Assembly (NCBI RefSeq): GCF_009176305.1
Contig: NZ_BLAJ01000006.1
Coordinates: 174,930-238,929 of the forward strand
Length of the DNA stretch: 64,000 nt
Direction of reading: 5' to 3'
Source: Martinezella dioscoreae
GTDB lineage: Bacteria > Pseudomonadota > Alphaproteobacteria > Rhizobiales > Rhizobiaceae
Both the position numbers and the translations under genes were made by a program. Positions 26,353 to 34,029 of the stretch are shown in pieces. The notes under the pieces were generated by a model that was not told where the DNA came from, ran no database searches, and saw only the letters and a list, made by a program, of their open reading frames with translations. Numbering within the stretch: the first letter of the stretch is position 1; the number at the start of each line of letters is the position of its first letter.

Positions 26353-27798
26353 TCAGTCCTCACGAAATGCTCTGTGGAAACTGTCGATAAGTGGTCTGAT
26401 GGCATAGAATGCCACGCTGCTTTTGCCCGTTTCGATCAGTGTCTGCACAGGCATGCCTGCGACCAATTCGACATCGTTCATTTTCGCCAACCGCTCGTCC
26501 GTCACTCGGATCGTCGCGGCAAAGTATGGCTGGCCGCTCTGCGCATCGGTGAGGCGGTCCGCCGATACATACTCGACCCGGCCTTTCAGCAACGGAACGC
26601 GCCGCTGATTGTATGGAAGGAGGTGAACCTGCGCCTCAAGCCCCGCACGGACGAGATTGATGTCTTCCGGTCTGACGTGGGCGGACACGATGAGGCGATC
26701 GCTGCGCGGCACAAGATCGACGAGCGGCTCGCCCGCGCCGACCACTCCGCCGGCGGTGTGGATGCGCAGGTTCATGATTGTTCCGTCTTCGGGCGCCCGG
26801 ATATCGGTCCTTGAAAGCTGATCGTCGATCGCCCACAAGCGCTCGCGCAACTGCATGATCTGACTTTCCGTGTCGCGCATACCCTGCGCGACTTCGCTCA
26901 GCCGGTCGCTCTCGAGCTTTGCGAGATCGGCCTGTGCCTCGCTGATCACCTGGTAGGCGCGCGAAATCTGGGCCTCCACCTGACCCCGCTGGCCGGCGAG
27001 GTCCGCTTTTTCCCGCTGGAGGTTGAGGACAGTATTTTTTCGTTCCAATCCCTTGGCGTTGAGGGCCGTAACCTGATCCAGTTCCTGCTGCGAGATTGCC
27101 GCCCTGTCGGTCAGTGCTGTCTTCTGCGCGCCAAGCCCTACGATTTCCTGCCGCACCTGTGCGATCTTCTCGCTGGTTATGCCAACTTCCGCCTGCATGA
27201 CCTGACGACGCGCTTCGAAGATTTTCCGCTGTCCAGTCAGAATCGCGCCGACTGAGAGATCTCTGTCCATTGCCGACCTGAGGTCCTGCGGAAAAGCGAT
27301 ATGATCGGCGCCCGTCTGCTCGGCAAGCAGGCGGGCGCGGCTTGCTTCGGCGTCCCAAAGTTGCCCTTGAATATTGTCGCGCTCCGAGCGGGACTTGGTG
27401 TCGTCGAGTTCTATCACGACTTGCCCTGCCGTCACGGCATCGCCGTTCTTGACGAGTATCCGTCGCACGATACCGCCTTCCAGGTGCTGAATGGTCTTGC
27501 GGCTGGACTCCGGCTCGATGACGCCGGATGCAACTGCGGCGCTTTTCAGCGGCGCCAGCACCGACCAGATTCCCAATCCGACTATAAAGACTCCGATCAA
27601 CAGGTTCCCCGTCCATATAACGCCCCTGAGCCGCGGCATGGGCGAAGGGGGAGCGGGTCCGCGCTGTTTCGTGCCGAGCACCGGCGCGTAAGCTGTCTGT
27701 TGCTTGTCTGTCGCCGTCGATCGTTCGGCAAAGCGCTGGCTCACTTTTGACGAACTTGAAAATCTCGCCAGCGTTGCATCCAGTTGCACAAGGGTCAT
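26353..27798 (-). CDS. Type I secretion membrane-fusion protein (HlyD/PrtE family)
   Basis: Periplasmic adaptor of about 481 residues linking an ABC exporter to a TolC-type channel. It has an N-terminal cytoplasmic tail, one membrane helix (LIGVFIVGLGIWSVLAPL) and a lipoyl half-motif (IQHLEGGIVRRILVKNGDAV). Long coiled-coil arms (roughly residues 120-330) are followed by the second lipoyl half (DIRAPEDGTIMNLRIHT) and a beta-barrel C-terminus that ends intact. ATG 27798 sits 13 bases after the exporter stop; the frame extends to 27852, overlapping the exporter gene. No outer-membrane channel gene is nearby, so a shared TolC must be used. Confidence 0.92.
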   Translation of the reverse strand: MTLVQLDATLARFSSSSKVSQRFAERSTATDKQQTAYAPVLGTKQRGPAPPSPMPRLRGVIWTGNLLIGVFIVGLGIWSVLAPLKSAAVASGVIEPESSRKTIQHLEGGIVRRILVKNGDAVTAGQVVIELDDTKSRSERDNIQGQLWDAEASRARLLAEQTGADHIAFPQDLRSAMDRDLSVGAILTGQRKIFEARRQVMQAEVGITSEKIAQVRQEIVGLGAQKTALTDRAAISQQELDQVTALNAKGLERKNTVLNLQREKADLAGQRGQVEAQISRAYQVISEAQADLAKLESDRLSEVAQGMRDTESQIMQLRERLWAIDDQLSRTDIRAPEDGTIMNLRIHTAGGVVGAGEPLVDLVPRSDRLIVSAHVRPEDINLVRAGLEAQVHLLPYNQRRVPLLKGRVEYVSADRLTDAQSGQPYFAATIRVTDERLAKMNDVELVAGMPVQTLIETGKSSVAFYAIRPLIDSFHRAFRED

Positions 27799-27811
27799 GT
27801 CCCAGTCCCCT

Positions 27812-29527
27812 CTATGTTCCCGTTCGCGACGGCGGTTGAAGATAGGTTTCATAAATCTGCTCGCTGTCGCCGAAGGCAGCCACCGTCCCGTTGCGCATAA
27901 TGGCGATCTTGTTGGTAACTGGTAGGATACCCATGCGGTGAGTTATGATAACAACGGTCATGCCCCTGGATTTCATGCGTTCAATTGCCTTGTGCAGCAT
28001 GCGCTCGCCATCATAGTCCAGGCTAGAGTTCGGATCATCGAGAACGATGAGGGATGGATTTCCATAGGCGGCCCGTGCCAGCCCCAGCTGTTGGCGCTGA
28101 GCGCGAAGGAGCAGGCTACCACCTTCTCCAATATCGGTCTCGTACCCCTTTGGCAGCCGCATGATCGCCTCGTGCAATCCAACCAGCTTGGCTGCATCGA
28201 TTACCCTGGCGGGATCTCCTCCATCCAGCCGGCCGATCACATCCTTGATTGCCCCGCCGAAAAGCTCGATGTCCTGCGGCAGATATCCGACGTGGTAGGC
28301 GCCTCCGCAAAGACGCAGAGCCGAAACATCTACCCCACCAAGAAGGGCGCACCCGCTTGTTGCTTGCACGACGCCCGCAATAACACGACCTAACGTCGAT
28401 TTTCCCGATCCGGAAGGGCCGATGAGGGCAACGCAATCGCCAGGCGCCATGCGCAACGTGATTCCGGTTAGTATCTGCCTGTTGGCGAATGGTTGAATAT
28501 AGCCGACGTCTTCGAGAACCAGGCCATTGGGTTCCGGCTGAAGCACCGTTCGGGCATCGCGTTCCGACGCAACGGCGATCAGCATGCGGTTGAGGCGATT
28601 GAAGGCGTTGCGAGCAAACATTAGGGAGCGCCATGCGCCTATCGCGCCCTCGATCGGCGCAAGTCCGCGCCCGAGCAGCAGGCTGGCGACGAAGATGATA
28701 CCGGGACTGCTGTTGCTCGAGAGCACCAGCCAGGTCGCGGATCCCATCAACAGGATCTGCGCCAGTGTTCGGATCGATTTGGAAAAACCAAGAATGATCT
28801 CCGTCCGATGCATCGCGATGTCTTGTGCTCGTCTTGCCATTTCCGCATCGCGATAGACCACTAGCGCGGCACCATATTCCATGCCCATCGCCCGGATCAC
28901 CTCGATGTTTTTTAGGGCGTTCGCGAACCGCAGATAGCTTCTGGAGAGGGCAAGATTGGCGCTGGCAAGCGGTTCTTGCGTCGCTAGCTCCGTGAGGCAG
29001 GCAAACAGCAGAAGCGCTAATGCGCTCAGAAGACCGAGCGCCCCAAGCAGCGGATGAACAAGAAAGAGCAGGAGCAGGAAGATCGGTGCCCATGGGAGGT
29101 CAAAAAACAGGGAACTTGCCGGGGAATCGAGGAATTGGCGTAAGGTGGTCAGATCCCTGAAGCACTCCGTGGCGGCTCCTGCATCGGCGCGTGCGGCATA
29201 TTCGAATGATGCGGTAAGCACCATGGGCCGTAGCCTGTGATCCAGCCAGCTGCCGATGCGCGAGAGGGCTGCCCGGCGCACAATGTCCAGCGTTGCGCCA
29301 ACCACCACGGCGACGGCGATGACTATTGTCAACATCAGAAGCGTGTCGGCGCTGCGGCTCGACAGAACTCTGTCATAGATCTGCAGGAGATAAACGGAAG
29401 GCGCCAGAAGGAAGAGATTGTAGCCACAGCTATAGAGGAAAACCAGCCCAAGTGCTCCGGCGCAAGCCCGGAGCGCGATGACGAGCTGTGTCTGTTGGCG
29501 CGATGGCGTTACAGAAAGCGTTGCCAT
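27812..29527 (-). CDS. Type I secretion ABC permease/ATPase (PrtD family) with degenerate NBD motifs
   Basis: Half-size exporter of 571 residues from ATG 29527 (MATLSVTPSR). The membrane domain (about 20-310) is followed by one ATPase domain: Walker A GPSGSGKST (370-378), Q-loop Q418, H-loop H530. Where relatives have LSGGQ the sequence reads LLRAQ (about 473-477), and the Walker B catalytic Glu is Asp (LDDPN, D497-D498). Both changes normally weaken ATP hydrolysis. The frame also opens at 29635, overlapping the upstream gene as ATGA, but the intervening 36 codons cover a strong hairpin, so the inner start is preferred. It is adjacent to an adaptor gene and two repeat-protein genes, its likely cargo. 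Confidence 0.9.
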   Translation of the reverse strand: MATLSVTPSRQQTQLVIALRACAGALGLVFLYSCGYNLFLLAPSVYLLQIYDRVLSSRSADTLLMLTIVIAVAVVVGATLDIVRRAALSRIGSWLDHRLRPMVLTASFEYAARADAGAATECFRDLTTLRQFLDSPASSLFFDLPWAPIFLLLLFLVHPLLGALGLLSALALLLFACLTELATQEPLASANLALSRSYLRFANALKNIEVIRAMGMEYGAALVVYRDAEMARRAQDIAMHRTEIILGFSKSIRTLAQILLMGSATWLVLSSNSSPGIIFVASLLLGRGLAPIEGAIGAWRSLMFARNAFNRLNRMLIAVASERDARTVLQPEPNGLVLEDVGYIQPFANRQILTGITLRMAPGDCVALIGPSGSGKSTLGRVIAGVVQATSGCALLGGVDVSALRLCGGAYHVGYLPQDIELFGGAIKDVIGRLDGGDPARVIDAAKLVGLHEAIMRLPKGYETDIGEGGSLLLRAQRQQLGLARAAYGNPSLIVLDDPNSSLDYDGERMLHKAIERMKSRGMTVVIITHRMGILPVTNKIAIMRNGTVAAFGDSEQIYETYLQPPSRTGT

Positions 29528-29589
29528 TATCCGATCTCGCTCCGCGTGAGACTGACAAGACGAGGCTGCCGATGGGTTCCGCAACCTAT

Positions 29590-29619
29590 GAGGGTCGCCG
29601 AGTGAAGCCGGCGACCCTC
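29590..29619 (-). promoter_or_regulatory. Stem-loop between cargo gene and exporter gene
   Basis: Perfect 11-bp arms GAGGGTCGCCG and CGGCGACCCTC with an 8-nt loop start 13 bases past the stop of the glycine-rich protein. No U-run follows, so it probably attenuates or stabilises rather than ends transcription. Type I secretion operons often place such a stem between abundant cargo and scarce transporter genes. Confidence 0.7.
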
Positions 29620-29631
29620 TGGGTTTGGGGT

Positions 29632-30207
29632 TCATGAGCCAAGATGGCTGAGATCGATATGGCCGAAGTCGTTCGAGAAATGATCGAGAGCATTGTTCAC
29701 TGTCGTCGTTGAGGGGTCCGTGTGAACGAGCGCTGCCGAGATGTCGCCGCCGCGAGCCAAGTTGCCGTTGCCGCCGTTGCCGCCGACGCCAGCAAGAATG
29801 GTGGCATGCTGATCTGCAAGAAGCTGAGTATATTGTGTCGCCGTGGTATCCGCGCTGACCGCCGCCGTGTCGCCGCCGCTCACGCTTCCCTGGCTGCCGT
29901 TGGAGTGAGAATCTCCTCCGGCGCCTCCCGCGCCGCTATTCGTGACCGCCGCTAGGAAGCCATTCTGGGCTTGCGCAAAGCCGCCAGGTCCGCCGCTGCC
30001 GGCGGTCCAATCTGCCATCTGCCCCACGTGATCGCCGTTGTGCAGATCGATGGATGCCCCGTCGACCGTTTGCGTATTGGCGACATACGCAACCGGATTG
30101 TAGTCAATATTGCCATGGCTGTTGCCATCGCCGCCGTTGCCGGCGCTCGCGTCGCCGGCAACCGGGTCACTGAAATGGATCGTGTCAGATATTTGTGGGA
30201 TAGGCAT
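29632..30207 (-). CDS. Glycine-rich protein, putative type I secretion cargo
   Basis: Protein of 191 residues, rich in Gly, Asn, Ala and Asp, with no Cys and no N-terminal signal peptide. It has head motif GNGGDGNSHGNIDYNPVAY near residue 22 and tail motif DQHATILAGVGGNGGNGN near 132, both shared with the larger protein encoded at 30708-31793. RTX nonapeptides are absent. The C-terminus (HIDLSHLGS) is short, hydrophobic and follows an acidic stretch, as in uncleaved type I signals. It lies directly upstream of, and in the same direction as, the exporter and adaptor genes. I do not recognise a named family; export is inferred from context. Confidence 0.75.
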   Translation of the reverse strand: MPIPQISDTIHFSDPVAGDASAGNGGDGNSHGNIDYNPVAYVANTQTVDGASIDLHNGDHVGQMADWTAGSGGPGGFAQAQNGFLAAVTNSGAGGAGGDSHSNGSQGSVSGGDTAAVSADTTATQYTQLLADQHATILAGVGGNGGNGNLARGGDISAALVHTDPSTTTVNNALDHFSNDFGHIDLSHLGS

Positions 30208-30285
30208 TGATGTTCCTCCTTCGATTTCGTTTCGTCCGTGTGGTTCTACGGCATGGGTCTCCAGCGTCTCACCGCCCGCAATACA

Positions 30286-30310
30286 ACCGCGGGTGAATAT
30301 TACCCGCGGT
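30286..30310. promoter_or_regulatory. 25-bp palindrome ACCGCGGGT-N7-ACCCGCGGT
   Basis: Perfect 9-bp arms flank GAATATT. It lies about 80 bases upstream of the smaller glycine-rich protein gene. Neither side has a T-tract, so it reads better as an operator than as a terminator. Confidence 0.6.
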
Positions 30311-30420
30311 CAAATCTGGGAGCTATCTAGATATTCGGTGACGCTCCTTCAGGCGTATGCTTGGAGATGAGCGCAATTTGACCTCGGCGCGTCGTGGTCG
30401 GCACCAGATGAGATGGTCAT

Positions 30421-30441
30421 GATCGGGCCTGCGGCCCGATC
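30421..30441. promoter_or_regulatory. 21-bp palindrome GATCGGGCC-N3-GGCCCGATC
   Basis: Perfect 9-bp arms close on a 3-base loop, midway in the divergent interval. It could be a protein-binding dyad or a tight hairpin in either leader transcript. Confidence 0.5.
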
Positions 30442-30707
30442 GACACGCCTGATCTTTCGAAGCAAAGGAGGTTCAAGCAAACAGGCGGCATTCGGGTCTC
30501 TGCTGCAAGGCCGGTTTGGCGCCCTCGAATTCTCATCGCGGGGCGCTCGATCCATGATAGCCAAATGGCTAGGACGCTAGCCGGCAGGATGTAGACGAAT
30601 TACAGGCTCTGCTTTTCTCACGTTCAGGTGCACAATGTCCGAAAAATCCTGTCTGCATAAGTTGCTCGCCTTGTGGGATGTTCGGTTGATTTGCAATGGA
30701 GATGGTT

Positions 30708-31793
30708 ATGACGGACACCCGTCCCTTATTGGAAGACTTACCCAAAACAGGCACCGATCAAAACCTCACCTCCAATTCGGCAGCGGGGCACCTGGCTCTG
30801 GTGCCAACCTGGCTTCCACTGGATGTCGCGTCGGGTCCGAACTACAACTCAGCTGGTAGCGGCGGCGACGGGATAAGCGAAGGCGTGATCGACAGCAACG
30901 CGCTGGCCGTCTTCGTGCCTTCCAATGCTGCCATTGCGGGACCTCATTCGAGCGCGGACGCCTTCCAGGGTAACGATGCGCTGGTCAACCAGCATCCCAC
31001 CGAAATGGCTGGGATCGGCGGGAATGGCGGAAGTGGCAATATTGCGATTGGCGGCGGCGACGTCAGTCATGCCGGCACCGGTGGCAACGGCCTCTTTTTT
31101 GGCGGTCTCGTGAGCACTGATGTTGCGGTGTTTGCTCCCGTGAACACGGCTGTGGCGGTTGGCCATGGCGCTGAGGCTCACGCCGATCAATCGAACAACG
31201 CTTTGTTCCTGCAGGGGGCAACCCAGATGGGCGGCATCGGTGGCTCCGGCGGCGATCATAATGTCGCGATCCACGACTCGACGATGAACCCGGGAACCGC
31301 GGTTACGTTTACCGGTGACAATTATGCGGGGCATGGCGGCAACGGAGTTTTCGTCGGCAGCATGGTCGATGTGAACGTGGCCATTTTCTCCCCGATCAAC
31401 ATCGCGGTAGGCGCCGCAGGCGGTTCGGCCGAAGCCCATCAGACAAACAATGCGGTTTTTGATCAGGGCACGATGCAGATTGCCGGCATCGGCGGCAACG
31501 GTGGTGGCTTCAACATGTCATCGGGGACGATTTTTACCGGCAGCCATGAAGCTGGCGGTGGTGGCGTTGGATCATCGACCGGCAGCATGGTCGACATTAA
31601 TCTCGCCTATTTCCATCCCATCAATATCGCAGTTCCTGCCGGTGGGACGGCGGACGCCCAGCAGATCGACCATGTTCTCTACGATCAGCATGCACTTCAA
31701 TTGGCCGGCGTCGGCGGCCACGGTGGCGGCGGCAATCTTACGGACGCCCATTCGGCTCTCGTAGACGACATTCTGGGCTTCGTACATACCTGA
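30708..31793 (+). CDS. Glycine-rich tandem-repeat protein, putative type I secretion cargo
   Basis: Protein of about 361 residues built from four imperfect repeats of 74-84 residues. Each unit has a head (GGNG.F.G...D.N.AVF.P.N.AV), a middle rich in Ala and His, and a tail NNA.F.QG..QMAGIGGNGG..N; the tail cores fall near residues 101, 175, 259 and 333. There is no signal peptide, Cys or RTX nonapeptide. The C-terminus SALVDDILGFVHT is amphipathic and could be a type I export signal. ATG 30708 has GGAG six bases upstream; ATGs at 30696 and 30702 are in frame. It is a homologue of the protein at 29632-30207 and divergent from it. Adhesin, matrix or toxin roles are all possible. Confidence 0.8.
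   Translation: MTDTRPLLEDLPKTGTDQNLTSNSAAGHLALVPTWLPLDVASGPNYNSAGSGGDGISEGVIDSNALAVFVPSNAAIAGPHSSADAFQGNDALVNQHPTEMAGIGGNGGSGNIAIGGGDVSHAGTGGNGLFFGGLVSTDVAVFAPVNTAVAVGHGAEAHADQSNNALFLQGATQMGGIGGSGGDHNVAIHDSTMNPGTAVTFTGDNYAGHGGNGVFVGSMVDVNVAIFSPINIAVGAAGGSAEAHQTNNAVFDQGTMQIAGIGGNGGGFNMSSGTIFTGSHEAGGGGVGSSTGSMVDINLAYFHPINIAVPAGGTADAQQIDHVLYDQHALQLAGVGGHGGGGNLTDAHSALVDDILGFVHT
30861..31745 (+). repeat. Four tandem protein-coding repeats of about 225-250 bp
   Basis: The four repeat units of the glycine-rich protein are visible at DNA level through the recurring GGCGG(C/A)AA(C/T)GG(C/A) cores that encode GGNGG-type turns near 31016, 31238, 31490 and 31712. Units are diverged in sequence, suggesting old duplication and continued selection. 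Confidence 0.6.
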
Positions 31794-32304
31794 CAGATAG
31801 TCTCCTTGCGGGCATTGTGAAGGCTCAACTTCATGAAGCCATTCTCCGCGCCTTTAAGAACCATATGCTGGATTGCTTCATCCGTTTGGCCTTGCCTCTC
31901 GGAGAGGCATGGCGCGGAATACCCGGTCACCGAGACGCCGAGTATTCCCCTCGTAACCCAATTTATGTTGTTATAAATCTCGATCGTTCTAGGCTGTTGT
32001 GTCTGATCGGAACCTATAGGTGCCAATACAGTATTGAGGCTGCTTTAAGTTGAAGGACGTGCTTGAACTGAATCTCATTGACAGATAATGATATTCTGTC
32101 TGTTTTTCCTGTGATGTATTTCTCGAATATCATATGTATTTTTAATGTCACCGATAGCTTTGTTGACACGCTTTCTGCATATGAATTCAACGAAGTGAAT
32201 CGATGCAACATATATTAGTGAATAATGATTTCAGTGCGATATACATGCAAAGGTTGACTGTCCTTGAGCCATTGCACTCTATAACAACTCTCGTGATAGA
32301 TAAG

Positions 32305-32322
32305 ACTATTGATATCGATAGT
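32305..32322. promoter_or_regulatory. 18-bp near-palindrome ACTATTGATATCGATAGT
   Basis: Symmetric except for one T/G pair. It lies 86 bases upstream of the GTG start and 7 bases from the next palindrome. Confidence 0.5.
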
Positions 32323-32329
32323 ACCTCTT

Positions 32330-32349
32330 TTTCATGTCATGACATGAAA
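32330..32349. promoter_or_regulatory. 20-bp perfect palindrome upstream of luxR-type gene
   Basis: TTTCATGTCATGACATGAAA is fully self-complementary with no spacer. It ends 58 bases before the GTG start of the LuxR-type gene. Length and placement resemble a dimeric activator or autorepressor site. Confidence 0.65.
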
Positions 32350-32407
32350 CGAGAGCGGAAATAATCTGGGTTGCGGTTGGGCTGCAGATATTCCGGGGAG
32401 CGGTCAA

Positions 32408-33145
32408 GTGTCCAACAGTGCCAAATCCAAGCGTCATATGGGGCGCAATATACCAACTATTGTCGTTATTCAGCATTCCACATTGGCGCGTACGACTGTG
32501 GTGAAGCTTCTTGAGCGTGAATTCGCCGGCTGGAATTTTGTCGACATGATCTCGACGGAAAGTCTCGATAGAGCCCTTGGTGCCGAGGTACGTTTGATTG
32601 CGCTGGATCTGGCCGGCAGAGGTGTCGAGAGTGCAAGCCTGCGTAATGATCTCGCCGCGATTGCCGCGCGCTTTCCCCAGGCTCCCATCACCCTGCTCTT
32701 AGGTACGGATGATGTCGACATAGTCCGTCAGGCGCTCAAAATGGGCATCCGCGGTTTCTTTTCGACTTCACTTCCCATTGATATCGCCCTTGCCGGCCTT
32801 CGTCTCGTTCTGGCGGGAGGAACATTCTGCCCGCAGCTGTTAGGCGTTGTTGCAGATGAATCAAGCGAGCATGTTCCGGCCAGAAACGAGGTGGAGAAAA
32901 ACCTGGATGAAAGGACGCAATATTGGACGATCGCCGATTTCACTCCCAGGGAGGCGGAGGTCCTCGCGGAGTTGCAATGTGGCTGCTCGAACAAGGTTAT
33001 TGCAGGAAAACTCAATTTGTCGGGGCATACGGTGAAGATGCATCTGCAACACATAATGCGTAAGTTGCAGGCGCAGAACCGGACTGAGGTGGTCGCTCGC
33101 CTGGTTCGACGAGCCGAGAGCGGGCATGACGCCTCCGCGAATTAG
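32408..33145 (+). CDS. LuxR/NarL-type transcriptional regulator with degenerate receiver domain
   Basis: Regulator of 245 residues. The N-terminal receiver-like fold (about 15-135) keeps an Asp in LIALDLAG but lacks the acidic pair near the start and the late Lys (ISTSLP-type sequence instead of K-P), so classical phosphorylation is doubtful. The C-terminal LuxR helix-turn-helix (about 178-240) has FTPREAEVLAELQCGCSNKV and LNLSGHTVKMHLQHIMRKL. It starts at GTG 32408; ATG 32438 is an alternative. It sits between the secretion genes and the polysaccharide operon and could control either through the palindromes around it. Confidence 0.9.
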   Translation: MSNSAKSKRHMGRNIPTIVVIQHSTLARTTVVKLLEREFAGWNFVDMISTESLDRALGAEVRLIALDLAGRGVESASLRNDLAAIAARFPQAPITLLLGTDDVDIVRQALKMGIRGFFSTSLPIDIALAGLRLVLAGGTFCPQLLGVVADESSEHVPARNEVEKNLDERTQYWTIADFTPREAEVLAELQCGCSNKVIAGKLNLSGHTVKMHLQHIMRKLQAQNRTEVVARLVRRAESGHDASAN

Positions 33146-34029
33146 GGTGGTATCGCACGTGCCAAGATGGTCGATGCGGGGCTGCGCGACAGACCATTCC
33201 TTATCCTTGACCTTTCCTATGGACGTCCATTGCGGAACATGAGTGCCGGCAAAGAACATCCACAGCTTGTCTTCGCTGCATGCGAATCAGGCAGTTGGGA
33301 GTTGCCGCCTCCCCGCCCGCTTTGCGAATCCGGCTCGGCGAAGCTGGTGACCGCCCTTAAGAAAGGCGCCCCACGATAAACGCTCTTTCACGATGACCAG
33401 ACACCCCTCCAAGCGGCTCCTTCAAAGCCTCGATCTCCTGGCGCCAAGCCAATACCAATCTAGCCGGCTTGCGACCGACATGCAAAGCCATCCGGCTGGA
33501 TGCGGAGAGTGACGCATGTTTTCATTTGAAACCTAATTCCAGTACTAAGGCGGAAGACCGGCTTACGGATCTGATCATCCTTTTGGAGTAGCGCCGTCAG
33601 CAGAAGGTGGAAATCTGGGGGGAATCCGCGCCGACGCTGCGTTTCATCTACTTCTTTATGATGAGTTTCGAAGCTGTAGATCATACGATGGTGGTATTTA
33701 GCAAGATAATTAATCGTATAAGTTGCGAATGGTCGGTTTCGCCAAGCTCCCAGGAGCCAAGGATGCACAAATAATGCCACGTGTTTCACTTGCGCGCGCT
33801 GGACTTCGCTTCTCACCGTAGCGGATATAACGGCTGCTATTGTAGCGGGATGGACTGAAAGGCTGATCCCAATTCGTAAGATGGCCCCTTCAGATTGCTG
33901 GTCAAATATTGGGCATCTGCGGACCATGCCGTTAGCACAATCTTAACGATATTGCGGCGCACAAAAAACCGTGCAACGATCGCTGCATTCTTTCGGGAGG
34001 AATAATATAGCGCATTCATCAAAGGATCT
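33146..34029. other. Long intergenic region before the polysaccharide operon
   Basis: These 884 bases contain no gene I can support. A leftward frame of 155 codons (33460-33927) lacks any recognisable domain. The segment from about 33640 onward is AT-rich and probably carries the promoter of the polysaccharide operon. Confidence 0.5.

Larger units (their letters stand above)
30208..30707. other. Divergent regulatory interval between the two glycine-rich protein genes
   Basis: No gene is supported in these 500 bases. Two strong palindromes (30286-30310 and 30421-30441) stand out, consistent with co-regulation of the two divergent cargo genes. Confidence 0.6.
31794..32407. other. AT-rich intergenic region upstream of luxR-type gene
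   Basis: These 614 bases are markedly richer in A+T than the flanks, especially 32040-32340, and hold no convincing gene. They contain two adjacent palindromes (32305-32322 and 32330-32349). The composition suggests a long regulatory leader, a nucleoid-protein target, or foreign DNA. Confidence 0.6.

Noticed and set aside
29527..29635. Exporter start at ATG 29635
   Set aside because: The extra 36 codons cover a strong hairpin and look unlike family N-termini; ATG 29527 is more natural, though not proven.
30861..31745. CRISPR-like periodicity
   Set aside because: The period is about 225-250 bp, diverged and in frame: coding repeats, not short direct repeats with spacers.
29632..31793. RTX toxin interpretation of the glycine-rich proteins
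   Set aside because: The calcium-binding GGxGxDxUx nonapeptide does not occur; the repeats are much longer and of another kind.
32330..32349. Terminator reading of the 20-bp palindrome
   Set aside because: It has no loop or following T-tract and lies upstream of, not after, a gene.
33460..33927. Leftward frame of 155 codons in the region before the glucan operon
   Set aside because: No recognisable domain and no clear ribosome-binding site; kept as intergenic.
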